DNA of 64,000 nucleotides from Pyxidicoccus parkwaysis (GTDB lineage Bacteria; Myxococcota; Myxococcia; Myxococcales; Myxococcaceae): NCBI RefSeq assembly GCF_017301735.1, contig NZ_CP071090.1, positions 12,445,001 to 12,509,000 of the forward strand, read 5' to 3'. Shown piece by piece: positions 10,401 to 17,608 of this stretch (position 1 is its first letter; each line of letters starts with the position of its first letter). The notes under the pieces were generated by a model. It saw only the letters and a program-made list of their open reading frames with translations, ran no database searches and was not told where the DNA came from. The position numbers and the translations under genes were made by a program.

Positions 10401-11864
10401 CCCCGCGAACAACTGGGCCCGCTGCACCGCATACCAGTCGCTGATGCTCTGCAGGTGGAGGCGCACGTCGGTCGAGTCCGGCACCTTGCGCTGGAGCGCG
10501 TCACCCGCGACGTCCACGCGGCGCAGGTCCGAGAGCGAGCGCTCGTACAGCTTCAGCCACATGCCGTGGTACTTCTCGCGATACACGTCACCCTGGCAGG
10601 CGCCCACGGGCACCGCCGCCACCTGCGAGGCCAGGCCCACGCAGTACGGCATCTGCGAGCGGGCCGAGGCTCCCGGCACGTGCGACGAGGAGAGCCGCGT
10701 GCACAGGTCCATCGCCGCGTTGAGCGACGTCAGGCTCATGCCGCAGCCGGAGACGGTGGGCGGCATGAAGCCCGCGCTGCACGTGGTGTTCGCCGCCGGG
10801 TCGGACGCGTACAGGTTCCGCACGTACTGGACCTGGGTCGCCGTCATGTGGTGGCCGTGCAGCTCGTAGAGCAGCTTCAGCCGGGACACGACTTCGGAGC
10901 GCAATTGCGCGCCACCGGCGCCCGCCGGGAGCCCCGCGGCCAGGCCCTGCAGGAGGCAGTCGTACTTGGCCGTGACTTCCGCCTGCCCGCTCTGCGCGCT
11001 GAGGGGGAGCTGGTCACACGTGCGGCACATCGGCTGCTGCACGTAGAGGGCCGAGGCCTCGATGTTCTTCGGGCTCATGCCCGTCCAGACGCTGGTCGCC
11101 GTCTGCTTCACGGCCCCCAGCGTGGTGCCCGCCGGAGCGAACAGGGGGTTGGCGTTGCAGGCGGACGGCACGTCGTCGCCGAAGCCGTTGTAGCGGCACG
11201 TCGGGTAGATGGGCTTCGTCGTGTCGTCGCACGAGTACGAGCTCGTGGCGGCGCCGCACGCGGGGTCCTCCTGGTCATTGTAGGTGGGCCAGTTGCTCAG
11301 CGTGTACGAGCAGCTCCCGGACGCCGAGGTGGCCTCGTCGTTGGCGGTGTACGAGAGGATGGAGACGCCGGTGCGGTCCGCCACCGGGAGGCTGTTGATT
11401 TTCGCCTGCGCCGCCGTTTGGCACGGCGTGTAGCAGTTGTAGCGGGTGACGGTGGTGCAGATTTCGATGTCGGGCGTCGTCGGCTTCGGGTGGCACTCCT
11501 TCGTCGTGTAGGCCGAGCACGAGACAGTCTGCGTGAAGCTCTTCTGCGCGCGGGACTCGATGCCGAACTGCGGGAGCCGGCACACCGGATAGTGGTAACA
11601 GGTCTTCTGCTGGTACCCGGTTCTCGCGCCGCAGATGCTGGTGCTGCCCGACTTGTTGCAGTCGAGCCCGTACTGCCACGGCACCGCGCAGACGTTGGCC
11701 GGGTCGCCAGCGGAGCTCCACGCCAGCCGCGTCTCGTCACACGCTCCGAGCTCCTGCGTGCTCGCGGCGAGCGCGTCTGCTTCCGTCACTTCTTCTTCGG
11801 ACGTTCCTCCGCATGCCACCAGCACGCAGAGGACTGCCAACAACCATGGATTCGAGCGAGTCAA
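7428..11864 (-). CDS. Giant cysteine-rich lipoprotein, unknown function
   Basis: A 1478-residue protein with a lipoprotein signal (..LLAVLCVLVACGG). I place the start at TTG 11864: the AAGGAG Shine-Dalgarno sits 7 bases before it, whereas the GTG at 11873 has no spacer. Residues up to about 280 hold many cysteines, including C-x2-C and spaced pairs that suggest disulfides. The middle is helical (about 650-800). A Ser/Thr-rich stretch lies near 950-1000, and the C-terminal 300 residues look like a beta-sandwich ending in CP. No known domain is recognised. It is directly upstream of the RHS gene in the same orientation, so a partner or carrier role for the RHS shell is a reasonable inference, not shown by sequence. 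Confidence 0.75.
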   Translation of the reverse strand: MTRSNPWLLAVLCVLVACGGTSEEEVTEADALAASTQELGACDETRLAWSSAGDPANVCAVPWQYGLDCNKSGSTSICGARTGYQQKTCYHYPVCRLPQFGIESRAQKSFTQTVSCSAYTTKECHPKPTTPDIEICTTVTRYNCYTPCQTAAQAKINSLPVADRTGVSILSYTANDEATSASGSCSYTLSNWPTYNDQEDPACGAATSSYSCDDTTKPIYPTCRYNGFGDDVPSACNANPLFAPAGTTLGAVKQTATSVWTGMSPKNIEASALYVQQPMCRTCDQLPLSAQSGQAEVTAKYDCLLQGLAAGLPAGAGGAQLRSEVVSRLKLLYELHGHHMTATQVQYVRNLYASDPAANTTCSAGFMPPTVSGCGMSLTSLNAAMDLCTRLSSSHVPGASARSQMPYCVGLASQVAAVPVGACQGDVYREKYHGMWLKLYERSLSDLRRVDVAGDALQRKVPDSTDVRLHLQSISDWYAVQRAQLFAGTPDSPALMKQLSETFDVFWKAAYENALLNINGQPVHAKPLNAGLLVDQTVLKAVLTGSPAMSGPPLLMLLGDGFNGLFERMEDFSYLHDLGCRFKGCGPAVDTETAELWALFGAVPDAVKLQAAVTAANRLSTSPYDNHAGWVTVFDLLRANHAAFTQAVVTATGAASYSPALLAGEVPAPLAKWARMVEKADAYADSYARSGFFVSTARDTLKTGIEEYKSNFINDVVTARKNALTTAKNEYIQNRATLINEVLGEVGNAANQKTVQTSLVRKLTEFYALNADLVGLQDNLVSQEAQFSDIAAAFNTTLEIESPALGTDIQRGPLQTLNISAAEARGAPGATYNILALGVQQPGGQVFRVSALRGELLNFDVSGEYTPSCALSTATLPDPTTGAPLPINTGGGAAQVGPGGYMVAFSNGGFTAKNASTSTFTRESTENRACAGVRAEVSAGIFGVSTSAYAYAETCNASSSGSDSTSSSQNGSEQRSSASFATGLRVPGTPFPRAPAGSLLLVAMNPGTTDAANIRDVRVLQAPHSSIVVSENVDYYLVVNDIGSCADDTSHQLTVTSMRLMPTGLAAKALGLAMATAMTEVRAATPAYVAQGRVTASELDALRTSAQTRLLQEYAVQCPGCSSSQMPEVFGALFTTFVNQELARLERLVQLHAVERAIELQLLDIQSLADDLTVGADKARLLRLLPLWRLRNLDGEELRDKSRALTSLVTEYLYPTMDLRHPSSLTPLKSNANLDALVQADWSDDFVVLCDKALTAVTQIETALANARISDKAPKDLVLAFSFPNPYFGIPIASQWRSADAERSEAVWNSILSGSGEVMVTLTPNDLYSAGGQGGTLLCNHHMPVIKNLGVQVVRPFSSTNASDSQAWLTVPVRWEDVFTYPAAGGSKHYAMLNPDFLVGAPHLLFGQDIDVLTTFAQDLQQPFATVAGNGLSPFGTFTIGLGNVSPDKFVEASALVVTLKVDALELATSASGAQVCP

Positions 11865-12099
11865 AGGATGCACTCCTTTCGTGAAGCGCGTGCGGACGCA
11901 CGGCTCCCGAGACCGGCGCCCTCCCGGACGCCGTCAGGCTGAAATGACGAGGAACGCCGCGACGCACCCGGGCCGCGTGAGCCCGGGGGCGAGGCTCGAG
12001 CTGTCAGCAGGGCAACGAAGCCGGCTTCGGATATTCCCGAAAAATTCCAAGCGCCCGCGCCGTGGTGGGGGACACGGGCCGCCGTAGACTGGGCGCCTC
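11865..12099. other. Divergent intergenic region, 235 bp
   Basis: This gap separates the minus-strand lipoprotein/RHS unit from the plus-strand DUF6304-like gene and must carry promoters for both. A TAGACT hexamer (12085-12090) ends 9 bases before the ATG at 12100. If it is a -10 box, the mRNA would be almost leaderless, but no convincing -35 is seen. No coding signal. Confidence 0.35.
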
Positions 12100-12786
12100 A
12101 TGCCTTCAGCCCGGAGCCTCACCTTCTCGCCCCCGCTGCTGCATCCCGGGACGTACCGGGATGCGCATGGCACCGAGCCCATCGTCATCCACAACGATGG
12201 CCATACGCTCAGCACCCGCATTCGCGGCTGCGAGCTCAGCGGCGCCGACTTCGACGGCCTGACCCTCGTGGGCGAGGCGAGCGCGGCGGAGGCGGCCGGC
12301 TTGACCCTGAACCGTGGCGACCTCTGCGCGTGTGAGCTGTCCTGTGAGCTGCCGCTTCAAATCACCACGCCCGAAGCCGTGGAGACAGCGGTGCTGCGCA
12401 TGCGGCTCGTGCTGGGCTCGCCCGATGCCCGCGGCGGCATCGACTCCGAGGTGCTCCACCTGGAGCTGGACGTGCGCGGACAGACGTTCCGGTCTTCAGG
12501 CACCAGCGGCTGGTTCGAGGACGAGCTTTTGGACGTGCAGCGCAAGCTCCCGGGGGGACTGTCCCTGCGCGCCTGCATCACCTGCGCGTTCTCCGACTAC
12601 AGCCCCTATGGGCACGGACTCTTCGGTTGCATGGCCTGCTTCCGCGACAACAAGCAGGGCTACCGTGCCGCGATTGGAAAGAAGGGGCTCTTCGAGGTCT
12701 GGAGCACGCTGACCGGGTACGTGCAGGAGACCTACGTGTGCCCGGAGTTCGAGCGCCGAACACCGGGCACGGGCTACCGGGGCTGA
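12100..12786 (+). CDS. DUF6304-like cysteine-containing protein
   Basis: A 228-residue protein with no signal peptide or membrane segment. Recalled conserved blocks of the DUF6304 family are present: SSGTSGWFEDELLDVQ (about 132-147), LRACITCAFSDYSPYGHGLF (about 157-176) followed by CMACF, and a C-terminal CPEFERRTPGTGYRG. The function of the family is unknown; it is known to me mainly from actinomycetes, so this copy may be an exchange between high-G+C soil bacteria. The cysteines at CELSC, CITC and CMAC could bind metal. The ATG has no obvious ribosome-binding site. Confidence 0.65.
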   Translation: MPSARSLTFSPPLLHPGTYRDAHGTEPIVIHNDGHTLSTRIRGCELSGADFDGLTLVGEASAAEAAGLTLNRGDLCACELSCELPLQITTPEAVETAVLRMRLVLGSPDARGGIDSEVLHLELDVRGQTFRSSGTSGWFEDELLDVQRKLPGGLSLRACITCAFSDYSPYGHGLFGCMACFRDNKQGYRAAIGKKGLFEVWSTLTGYVQETYVCPEFERRTPGTGYRG

Positions 12787-12801
12787 GGGCCCCGGGCCAC
12801 T

Positions 12802-13365
12802 TCAGGGCGCGGTGACGGTGGTCTCCACCTCGTTGCACTTCACCGGCTGCCCGTGGAAGGCGTCCATGCCGTGGGGCACCTCGCTCTGCTGGGTGGCCAC
12901 GTCCATCAGCTGGCCACGGAACGCAATCCGGTAGTTGCCCGGCTGCGTGAAGTCATACGCGAGCGCCACGTTCACCTTGCCCTCCACCGTCGCGCCCGGC
13001 GCCACCGTGACGTAGTCGTCCGCGCCCGGGGCGGCCCGCTTCATCATCGGCCCGGAGTAATCCAGCTCCGTCCCGTCGCGCGTCACGGTGAAGATGTTGT
13101 TGCGCAGCCCCTCCAGCGGCGTGTGCCAGTCGAGCACGTACAGCGGCTTCGACGTGGGGTTGGTCAACCGGAAGACCACCTCCACCGGCTCGCCCGCCTT
13201 CACCGTCTTGGGGGCGCTCAGCGCGCAGTCCAACGTCGTCGCCATGGCGGACTCCTCCTGCCGTGCCGCGCTCTGCGGCGGGGTTGACTCGGAGGTACGT
13301 GACGCGCACGCGCCACCCAGGACTCCGAGGCACAGCAGCGTGAGGCTCAGCTTTCCACGTCTCAT
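12802..13365 (-). CDS. Small lipoprotein resembling the M35 protease N-domain
   Basis: A 187-residue lipoprotein. The start at 13365 (MRRGKLSLTLLCLGVLGGAC) gives a clean lipobox and has GGGAG upstream. The body is one beta-rich domain with blocks KAGEPVEVVFRLTNPTSKPL, LDWHTPLEGLRNNIFTVTRD, GPMMKRAAPGADDYVTVAPG and ALAYDFTQPGNYRIAFRG. These align block by block with residues 50-155 of the M35 protease encoded just upstream on the same strand (LLKWNTPVDGVKEDLFKVTA; DYLNLAPGESV; AIYDFSKTANYDISFG). It therefore looks like a free-standing copy of the protease N-domain. A role as inhibitor, chaperone or membrane anchor for the protease is inference. A terminator separates the two genes. Confidence 0.7.
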   Translation of the reverse strand: MRRGKLSLTLLCLGVLGGACASRTSESTPPQSAARQEESAMATTLDCALSAPKTVKAGEPVEVVFRLTNPTSKPLYVLDWHTPLEGLRNNIFTVTRDGTELDYSGPMMKRAAPGADDYVTVAPGATVEGKVNVALAYDFTQPGNYRIAFRGQLMDVATQQSEVPHGMDAFHGQPVKCNEVETTVTAP

Positions 13366-13386
13366 GTGAAGGGGACTCCCGGCTGC

Positions 13387-13420
13387 GGAAAAAAGAAACG
13401 GGGGCGTCTCCGCCCCCGTT
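13387..13420 (-). terminator. Intrinsic terminator after the M35 protease gene
   Basis: Read on the minus strand, AACGGGGGCG, loop GAGA and CGCCCCCGTT form a perfect 10-bp stem (13397-13420), followed by TCTTTTTTCC (13387-13396). This is a textbook Rho-independent terminator. It lies between the protease stop (13454) and the start of the small lipoprotein (13365), so the latter needs read-through or its own promoter. Confidence 0.9.
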
Positions 13421-13453
13421 CCCACTTCACATCATGTCACCGCTCGCGCGGGA

Positions 13454-14533
13454 CTAATTCTGCGCCGGGGTGTTCTCGGCGAAGTACTCGTGGCTGTCCG
13501 CGTTGTCGCGGGCGTTGGTGGGGTTGGACTTCGCCAGGTTCTTGGCGGCGGTCTGGCCGTAGGCCCAGTCATCCGTGTCCGCCACCACCGTGAAGTGGCT
13601 CATCTCGTGGATGAGCGTGCCGGCGCGCGAGTCCGTGCCCGTGTTCGGGGCGCTCCAGAACGCGTTGCACACGTAGATGCGGTACGGCTGGTTCTTGTAC
13701 ACGTACGCGTAGGCGCTGTCCGTGCAGCCGCAGTCGACGATGACGGACTTCGTGTCGAAGGCGCTCTTGATGGCCGTGTAGTGCGTCTTGATGGTGTTCC
13801 AGTTGGTCGAGCTGTACGTGCCGAACCAGGTGGTGAAGCGGGCGGTGGCGCTGGGCGTGCCGCCCAGGTAGCTCACCGCGTTGTTCGCGTAGGTCTGCGC
13901 GGAGCTGAACGCCGTGGTGACGGAGCTCGTGCGGCTGCTGGTGCAGTTCGCGGTGGACAGCGACATCGCGGAGACGGTGCCAGCGGCCTCGGCCTCCGGG
14001 TTGGCGAAGGGACGGCCCTCGACGAACACGCTCACGCTGTTGGAGCTCAGCTCCGACACGCCGTCATGCGAGGCGCCGAAGCTGATGTCGTAGTTGGCCG
14101 TCTTCGAGAAGTCGTAGATGGCCGACAGGTCCACCTTGCTCGACACGCTCTCGCCCGGGGCGAGGTTGAGGTAGTCCGTCTCCACCGGCGTGGCCCACTT
14201 GTAGTGACGGCCGTTGTACTCCGCCGCGACGCCGTTGGCGGTGACCTTGAACAGGTCCTCCTTCACGCCGTCCACCGGCGTGTTCCACTTGAGCAGGCGC
14301 ACCGTGCGCGACGACACGTTCGTCATCGTCACCGACACCAGCACGTTGTCGCGCGCGGCCATCGACGACTTCTCCACCGACAGCTTCACCGCCACGTCGC
14401 CAGCGACCGCGTCCTGCACGGCGGGCTCGTTCGACTCGGCGCGCTCATCCGGCGCACCGCAAGCACCCAGCAGCGAAACGCTGGCAACCGCACCAATCCA
14501 CCAATTGAGACGACCGCGGGGGTTCAGGCTCAT
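13454..14533 (-). CDS. M35 (deuterolysin/peptidyl-Lys type) metalloendopeptidase, lipoprotein
   Basis: A 359-residue predicted exported lipoprotein (SLLGAC lipobox, Cys25) with AGGAAG before the ATG. Residues 45-155 form a beta-rich N-domain, followed by the catalytic domain. The zinc site is clear: HEMSH (His309, Glu310, His313), and ADTDDWAYG (318-326) matches the aspzincin GTxxDxxYG motif with Asp322 as third ligand and Tyr325 conserved. The G and T of that motif are replaced by A and D, which is tolerated in the family but worth noting. Cysteines at CGC (268-270) and near 289 may form disulfides. Such enzymes cut secreted or prey proteins; in a predatory bacterium a feeding role is plausible (inference). 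Confidence 0.88.
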   Translation of the reverse strand: MSLNPRGRLNWWIGAVASVSLLGACGAPDERAESNEPAVQDAVAGDVAVKLSVEKSSMAARDNVLVSVTMTNVSSRTVRLLKWNTPVDGVKEDLFKVTANGVAAEYNGRHYKWATPVETDYLNLAPGESVSSKVDLSAIYDFSKTANYDISFGASHDGVSELSSNSVSVFVEGRPFANPEAEAAGTVSAMSLSTANCTSSRTSSVTTAFSSAQTYANNAVSYLGGTPSATARFTTWFGTYSSTNWNTIKTHYTAIKSAFDTKSVIVDCGCTDSAYAYVYKNQPYRIYVCNAFWSAPNTGTDSRAGTLIHEMSHFTVVADTDDWAYGQTAAKNLAKSNPTNARDNADSHEYFAENTPAQN

Positions 14534-14696
14534 TTCGGGGACTTCCTTTCAGCTCGTGGGGGGAAAACTCAGCGGCAGCGCGCGGCCCTCCAAGGAATAC
14601 TGGCCTGTCGCGCTTTGCTGTTTATATCGAGCTAGGGGCAGTCCCGTCCAGACTCAACTTGTTACGCAATGTTTCAAGCACCGCGGACGCGGCTGG
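14534..14696. other. Upstream region of the M35 gene
   Basis: An A+T-richer stretch than its surroundings, holding the protease ribosome-binding site (14542-14550) and presumably its promoter. On the minus strand TTGAGT (14652-14657) could be a -35 box, but the only TATAAA (14621-14626) is 25 bases away, too far for a standard pair, so no promoter is called. Confidence 0.3.
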
Positions 14697-14849
14697 CTAC
14701 GGGTGCGCGTAGCTGACGACCATCATCACCATGGCGAACAGCTGTGCGGCCATCAGCGGGCCCATGGCGAGGACGACGACATCGAGGAAGCTCTCATCGG
14801 GGTTCTTCATGACCTTGCTCTTTTCTGCCTCGCATCCATCGCGTGGCAT
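14697..14849 (-). CDS. Small single-span membrane protein (about 50 aa)
   Basis: A short minus-strand frame ending in a hydrophobic stretch (about LDVVVLAMGPLMAAQLFAMV, then MMVVSYAHP). The start at 14849 is chosen because AAGGGAG lies just before the ATG; ATG 14810, giving 37 residues, is the alternative. A charged N-terminus followed by one membrane segment and a short tail suggests a real small membrane protein rather than chance, but there is no family match and its neighbours give no functional hint. Confidence 0.4.
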   Translation of the reverse strand: MPRDGCEAEKSKVMKNPDESFLDVVVLAMGPLMAAQLFAMVMMVVSYAHP

Positions 14850-15081
14850 TTCTCCCTTGAGCAAGGCCTGGGCCAGGGCGCGCGGCGTGAGGCCTTGCAT
14901 GTGAGACACGAGGCGGGACGCGGGTTTGCGGGCGCTCACGCGCCAGGCGCGAGGCATTTCGTCCCAGGTCCGGGGCAGCCTGTCCGGCCGTGCGTGTTCG
15001 GGCCTGGGACAGGCCCGTGCGGGGCCGGCATTGCGGGGCTCGAAGTGGCGCGAAGGTCGCTGGAGACCCAGACTGCGTGCC

Positions 15082-16017
15082 ATGCGAATCCCCACCTCCG
15101 CCCTGCTGCTCGTCCTCGCTGGCGCGTGCGCGCATGCGCCTGCTTCCACGGAGAGCGCCACCACCCCCGCCACCGCGGAGACACCCGCCGCGAAGGCGCC
15201 TGTCGCGGAATTGCCCTTCATGGAGCCGCCCGGGAAGCCGATGCCGGGATGGCGGCTCGTGAAGCGCGGTGACTTGCTGTTCAGCGAGGGCAAGCACGCG
15301 GAGGCCGTGGCGGCCTGGCAGCAGGCGATGAAGGAGGGGAACACGCGGGACAACACGGCGTACTCGGCCGCGTGTGCGCTCGCGGTGCTGGGCCGCAAGC
15401 AGGAGGCGCTGGAGCAGTTGTCGCGCGCGGCGGAGTGGGGCTTTCGCAACGTGAGCTGGATGCAGCAGGACGAGAACCTGGCCTCGCTGCGCACGGAGCC
15501 GGGCTTCACCGCGCTGGTGGCGCGCATCCCCACGCTGCCTCCGAAGGACGCCGCGGCGAACGAGGAGCTGCGCAAGCTGTTCGAGGCGGACCAGGCGGAC
15601 CGCTCTCCGCCGCCCGCGACGAAGGAGGCGTGGAAGGTCGTCTCGGCGCGTGACGAGCAGCGCCGGGTGCGCGTGAAGGAATTGCTTGCGGCGGGCGCGC
15701 TGGAGGACGGCGCGGACTTCCTGGCCGCCGGCTTCATCTTCCAGCACGGCCGCACGCCGGAGGACTTCGCCATGGCGCGGGAGATGGGCGCCGAGGCGGC
15801 GCGCCGGGGGAATTCGGGAGGCCTGTGGCTGGCCGCCGCCGCGTGGGACCGGTGGCTGATGAACGCCGGCCAGCCGCAGCGCTTCGGCACGCAGTACCAG
15901 GGCGACATGCAGACGCGGGAGATGAAGCTCTACCCGGTGGACCCGAAAGTCACGGACGAGGAGCGCGCCCTCTGGGGCTTCCCGCCGCTCGCGGAGATTC
16001 CCACCAGGCTGCGGTAA
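15082..16017 (+). CDS. Lipoprotein with TPR-like repeats and DUF6624-like C-terminus
   Basis: A 311-residue lipoprotein. The start at 15082 (MRIPTSALLLVLAGACAHAP) gives a clear lipobox; the frame is open upstream but Arg-rich and unlike coding sequence. After a Thr/Pro/Ala linker, residues about 60-150 hold helical repeats (GDLLFSEGKHAEAVAAWQQA; YSAACALAVLGRKQEALEQL) typical of TPR pairs. The rest (QRRVRVKELLAAGALEDGAD; FLAAGFIFQHGRTPEDFAMA; WDRWLMNAGQPQRFGTQY) matches my memory of DUF6624. No catalytic function is evident. It is convergent with the peroxiredoxin gene. Confidence 0.75.
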   Translation: MRIPTSALLLVLAGACAHAPASTESATTPATAETPAAKAPVAELPFMEPPGKPMPGWRLVKRGDLLFSEGKHAEAVAAWQQAMKEGNTRDNTAYSAACALAVLGRKQEALEQLSRAAEWGFRNVSWMQQDENLASLRTEPGFTALVARIPTLPPKDAAANEELRKLFEADQADRSPPPATKEAWKVVSARDEQRRVRVKELLAAGALEDGADFLAAGFIFQHGRTPEDFAMAREMGAEAARRGNSGGLWLAAAAWDRWLMNAGQPQRFGTQYQGDMQTREMKLYPVDPKVTDEERALWGFPPLAEIPTRLR

Positions 16018-16033
16018 TGCATTCACGGGCGGG

Positions 16034-16073
16034 CCCGCACGCATCGGGCCCACCTCGAACCTGATGCGTGGGC
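16034..16073. terminator. Weak imperfect hairpin between convergent genes
   Basis: CACGCATC (16038-16045) pairs with GATGCGTG (16063-16070) over a 17-base loop, with a further GCCC/GGGC pairing beyond a bulge. It lies between the stop codons of the lipoprotein and peroxiredoxin genes. The loop is long and there is no U-tract, so termination function is uncertain. Confidence 0.3.
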
Positions 16074-16077
16074 GCCT

Positions 16078-16587
16078 CTACTTCGCCGCGGCCGCGCCCG
16101 GCGCCGCGCCACCCTCGTGCGCGAGCGTCTTCACCAGCTCCAGCGCACGCCGCACGTGCTCGCCCACGCGGAGCTGCGACTCGAACACGTTGCGGATGAC
16201 GCCCTGCCGGTCCACGACGAAGGTGACGCGTCCGGGGATGAGGCCCAGCAGCGACGGCGGCACGCCGAACGCGTCGCGCGCCTCGCCGCTCGCGTCGCTC
16301 AACAGCACGAAGGGCAGGCGGTGCTTCGCGGCGAAGCCCTCGTGCGACGACACCGAGTCGCCGCTGATGCCCACCACCTCCGCGCCCGCGGCCGTGAAGT
16401 CCTCGTACTGGTCCCTCAGGCTGCACGCCTGCGCGGTGCACCCCGGCGAGTCGTCCTTCGGGTAGAAGTACACGACGAGCACCTTCTGCCCCACCAGGTC
16501 GCGCAGCCGCACCGGCTTGTCGCCCGCGCCCTTCAGCATGACATCCGGGAGTGCGTCGCCTTCCTTCAAGAGCTTCGACCGCGCCAT
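16078..16587 (-). CDS. bcp: Bcp/PrxQ-type peroxiredoxin
   Basis: A 169-residue thiol peroxidase. The start at ATG 16587 is set by GGAGG five bases upstream. YFYPKDDSPGCTAQACSLRD carries the peroxidatic cysteine (in PGCT) and a second cysteine five residues later, the arrangement of atypical 2-Cys PrxQ/Bcp enzymes. The C-terminal TFVVDRQGVIRNVF strand is also conserved. It reduces hydrogen peroxide and organic hydroperoxides in the cytoplasm using thioredoxin (family knowledge). A short Ala/Pro tail follows the fold. Confidence 0.92.
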   Translation of the reverse strand: MARSKLLKEGDALPDVMLKGAGDKPVRLRDLVGQKVLVVYFYPKDDSPGCTAQACSLRDQYEDFTAAGAEVVGISGDSVSSHEGFAAKHRLPFVLLSDASGEARDAFGVPPSLLGLIPGRVTFVVDRQGVIRNVFESQLRVGEHVRRALELVKTLAHEGGAAPGAAAAK

Positions 16588-16748
16588 GGGTTCCTCCATC
16601 CGCCCCGTCACGTCCTGCCGGTGCGTACGCCCCGGTGGATGCTGAAGGGTGACTCGACTGTCAATGCAATCGGGCTGGGGCCGGTGCGCGCTTCGCCCTC
16701 AGTGCCCGACCCGTGCGTCAGTGCAGACCCAGGTGGGCGTCGCCGCCG

Positions 16749-16783
16749 CGTGTTTCATTCCAGTTCCACGAGCATGAAACACG
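16749..16783. repeat. 10-bp inverted repeat, 15-bp spacer
   Basis: CGTGTTTCAT (16749-16758) and ATGAAACACG (16774-16783) are exact reverse complements. The site is A+T-rich for this genome and lies between divergent genes, as expected for a repressor operator or an mRNA hairpin. Neither role is proven. Confidence 0.4.
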
Positions 16784-16995
16784 GCTTCGGAAGGCTCTCG
16801 CGTCTGCCCTCTATCGTTTCGTCCCGCACTCGTTTATGAGGGCGCCTGCTTCCTTGCTGTACGGGCGGTGGGACGGGGCGTGTGAAGGGGAGGGCGACGG
16901 CGCGCATCGCGCGTGTCTTCATGGCATCCGATAGAGTGTGGGGGAACGACAGTCGCTCCCCCGTCCGGCAGGCGACAGCCCTGTACGCGGCCGGA

Positions 16996-17009
16996 CCCGA
17001 AATTTCGGG
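16996..17009. promoter_or_regulatory. Perfect 14-bp palindrome upstream of the PTS operon
   Basis: CCCGAAATTTCGGG reads the same on both strands and ends 143 bases before the EIIA start codon. A perfect 14-base palindrome with an AAATTT core is unusual in DNA of this composition and fits a dimeric regulator site (inference). Confidence 0.4.
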
Positions 17010-17152
17010 CACGGGAGCCAACGTCGTCTTACCTTTCGAGACAGGAAGAGGAAGCGGGGGTCCGGGGTACAGGGCGGAAACTTTCGCCGGAGTTGCGCGG
17101 CGCGGCGTTCAGGCGTAGACCGCAAACTTCGGGGGGTTGGTCAGGAGCGGAC

Positions 17153-17575
17153 ATGGTCGGCCTCGTCGTCGCATCGCACGGGCGTCTAGCGGAGGAGCTG
17201 GTCTCCACCGCGGAGCAGATCGTGGGAAAGCTTCCCGCGGTGGCAACCTGCAACATCGAGCCGGGGACTCCCGTCGAGGAGCTCCGCGCGAAGATGAAGC
17301 AGGCGGTGTCGCGCGTGGATGAGGGGGAAGGTGTCATCATCCTCGCGGACCTGTTCGGCGGCACTCCGTGCAAGGAGTCGCTGATGATGTGTCAGCGGAT
17401 GAACCTGGAGGTTCTCGCTGGCGTCAACCTGCCCATGCTTCTCAAGGCGAACTCGCTCCGCAATGAGCAGATGTCCCTTCCGGAGATGGCCAACCAGCTG
17501 GCTTCCCACGGCCAGCGCAACATCACCTGTGCATCCGCCCTGCTTCGCGAGGCCCAGCAGCAGCCGCGAACTTGA
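17153..17575 (+). CDS. PTS Man-family EIIA domain protein
   Basis: A 140-residue soluble EIIA of the mannose/fructose/sorbose class. AGGAG sits 5 bases before the ATG. MVGLVVASHG puts the phospho-accepting histidine at position 9. DLFGGTPCKESLM and VLAGVNLPMLLKA are the conserved family blocks. It takes phosphate from HPr and passes it to EIIB. It is the first gene of a run of six PTS genes that ends with EI, so one transcript can supply the full relay. E. coli ManX fuses EIIA and EIIB; here they are separate. Confidence 0.93.
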   Translation: MVGLVVASHGRLAEELVSTAEQIVGKLPAVATCNIEPGTPVEELRAKMKQAVSRVDEGEGVIILADLFGGTPCKESLMMCQRMNLEVLAGVNLPMLLKANSLRNEQMSLPEMANQLASHGQRNITCASALLREAQQQPRT

Positions 17576-17608
17576 CGGGTCCGCGCCGGTCGGCGATTCG
17601 AGACTGCC

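Larger units (their letters stand above)
16588..17152. other. 565-bp divergent regulatory region with two palindromes
   Basis: No convincing gene lies between the peroxiredoxin and the PTS operon; the open frames are Arg/Pro-rich and lack start signals. It must hold the promoters of both units. Two inverted repeats, listed separately (16749-16783 and 16996-17009), are the notable structures. A TAGAGT at about 16932 could be a -10 box for the PTS operon but has no clear -35. Confidence 0.5.

Noticed and set aside
7656-11942. 4.3-kb plus-strand open frame opposite the giant lipoprotein
   Set aside because: Arg/His/Gly-rich nonsense composition, no ribosome-binding site. The minus strand has a lipobox and ordered cysteines.
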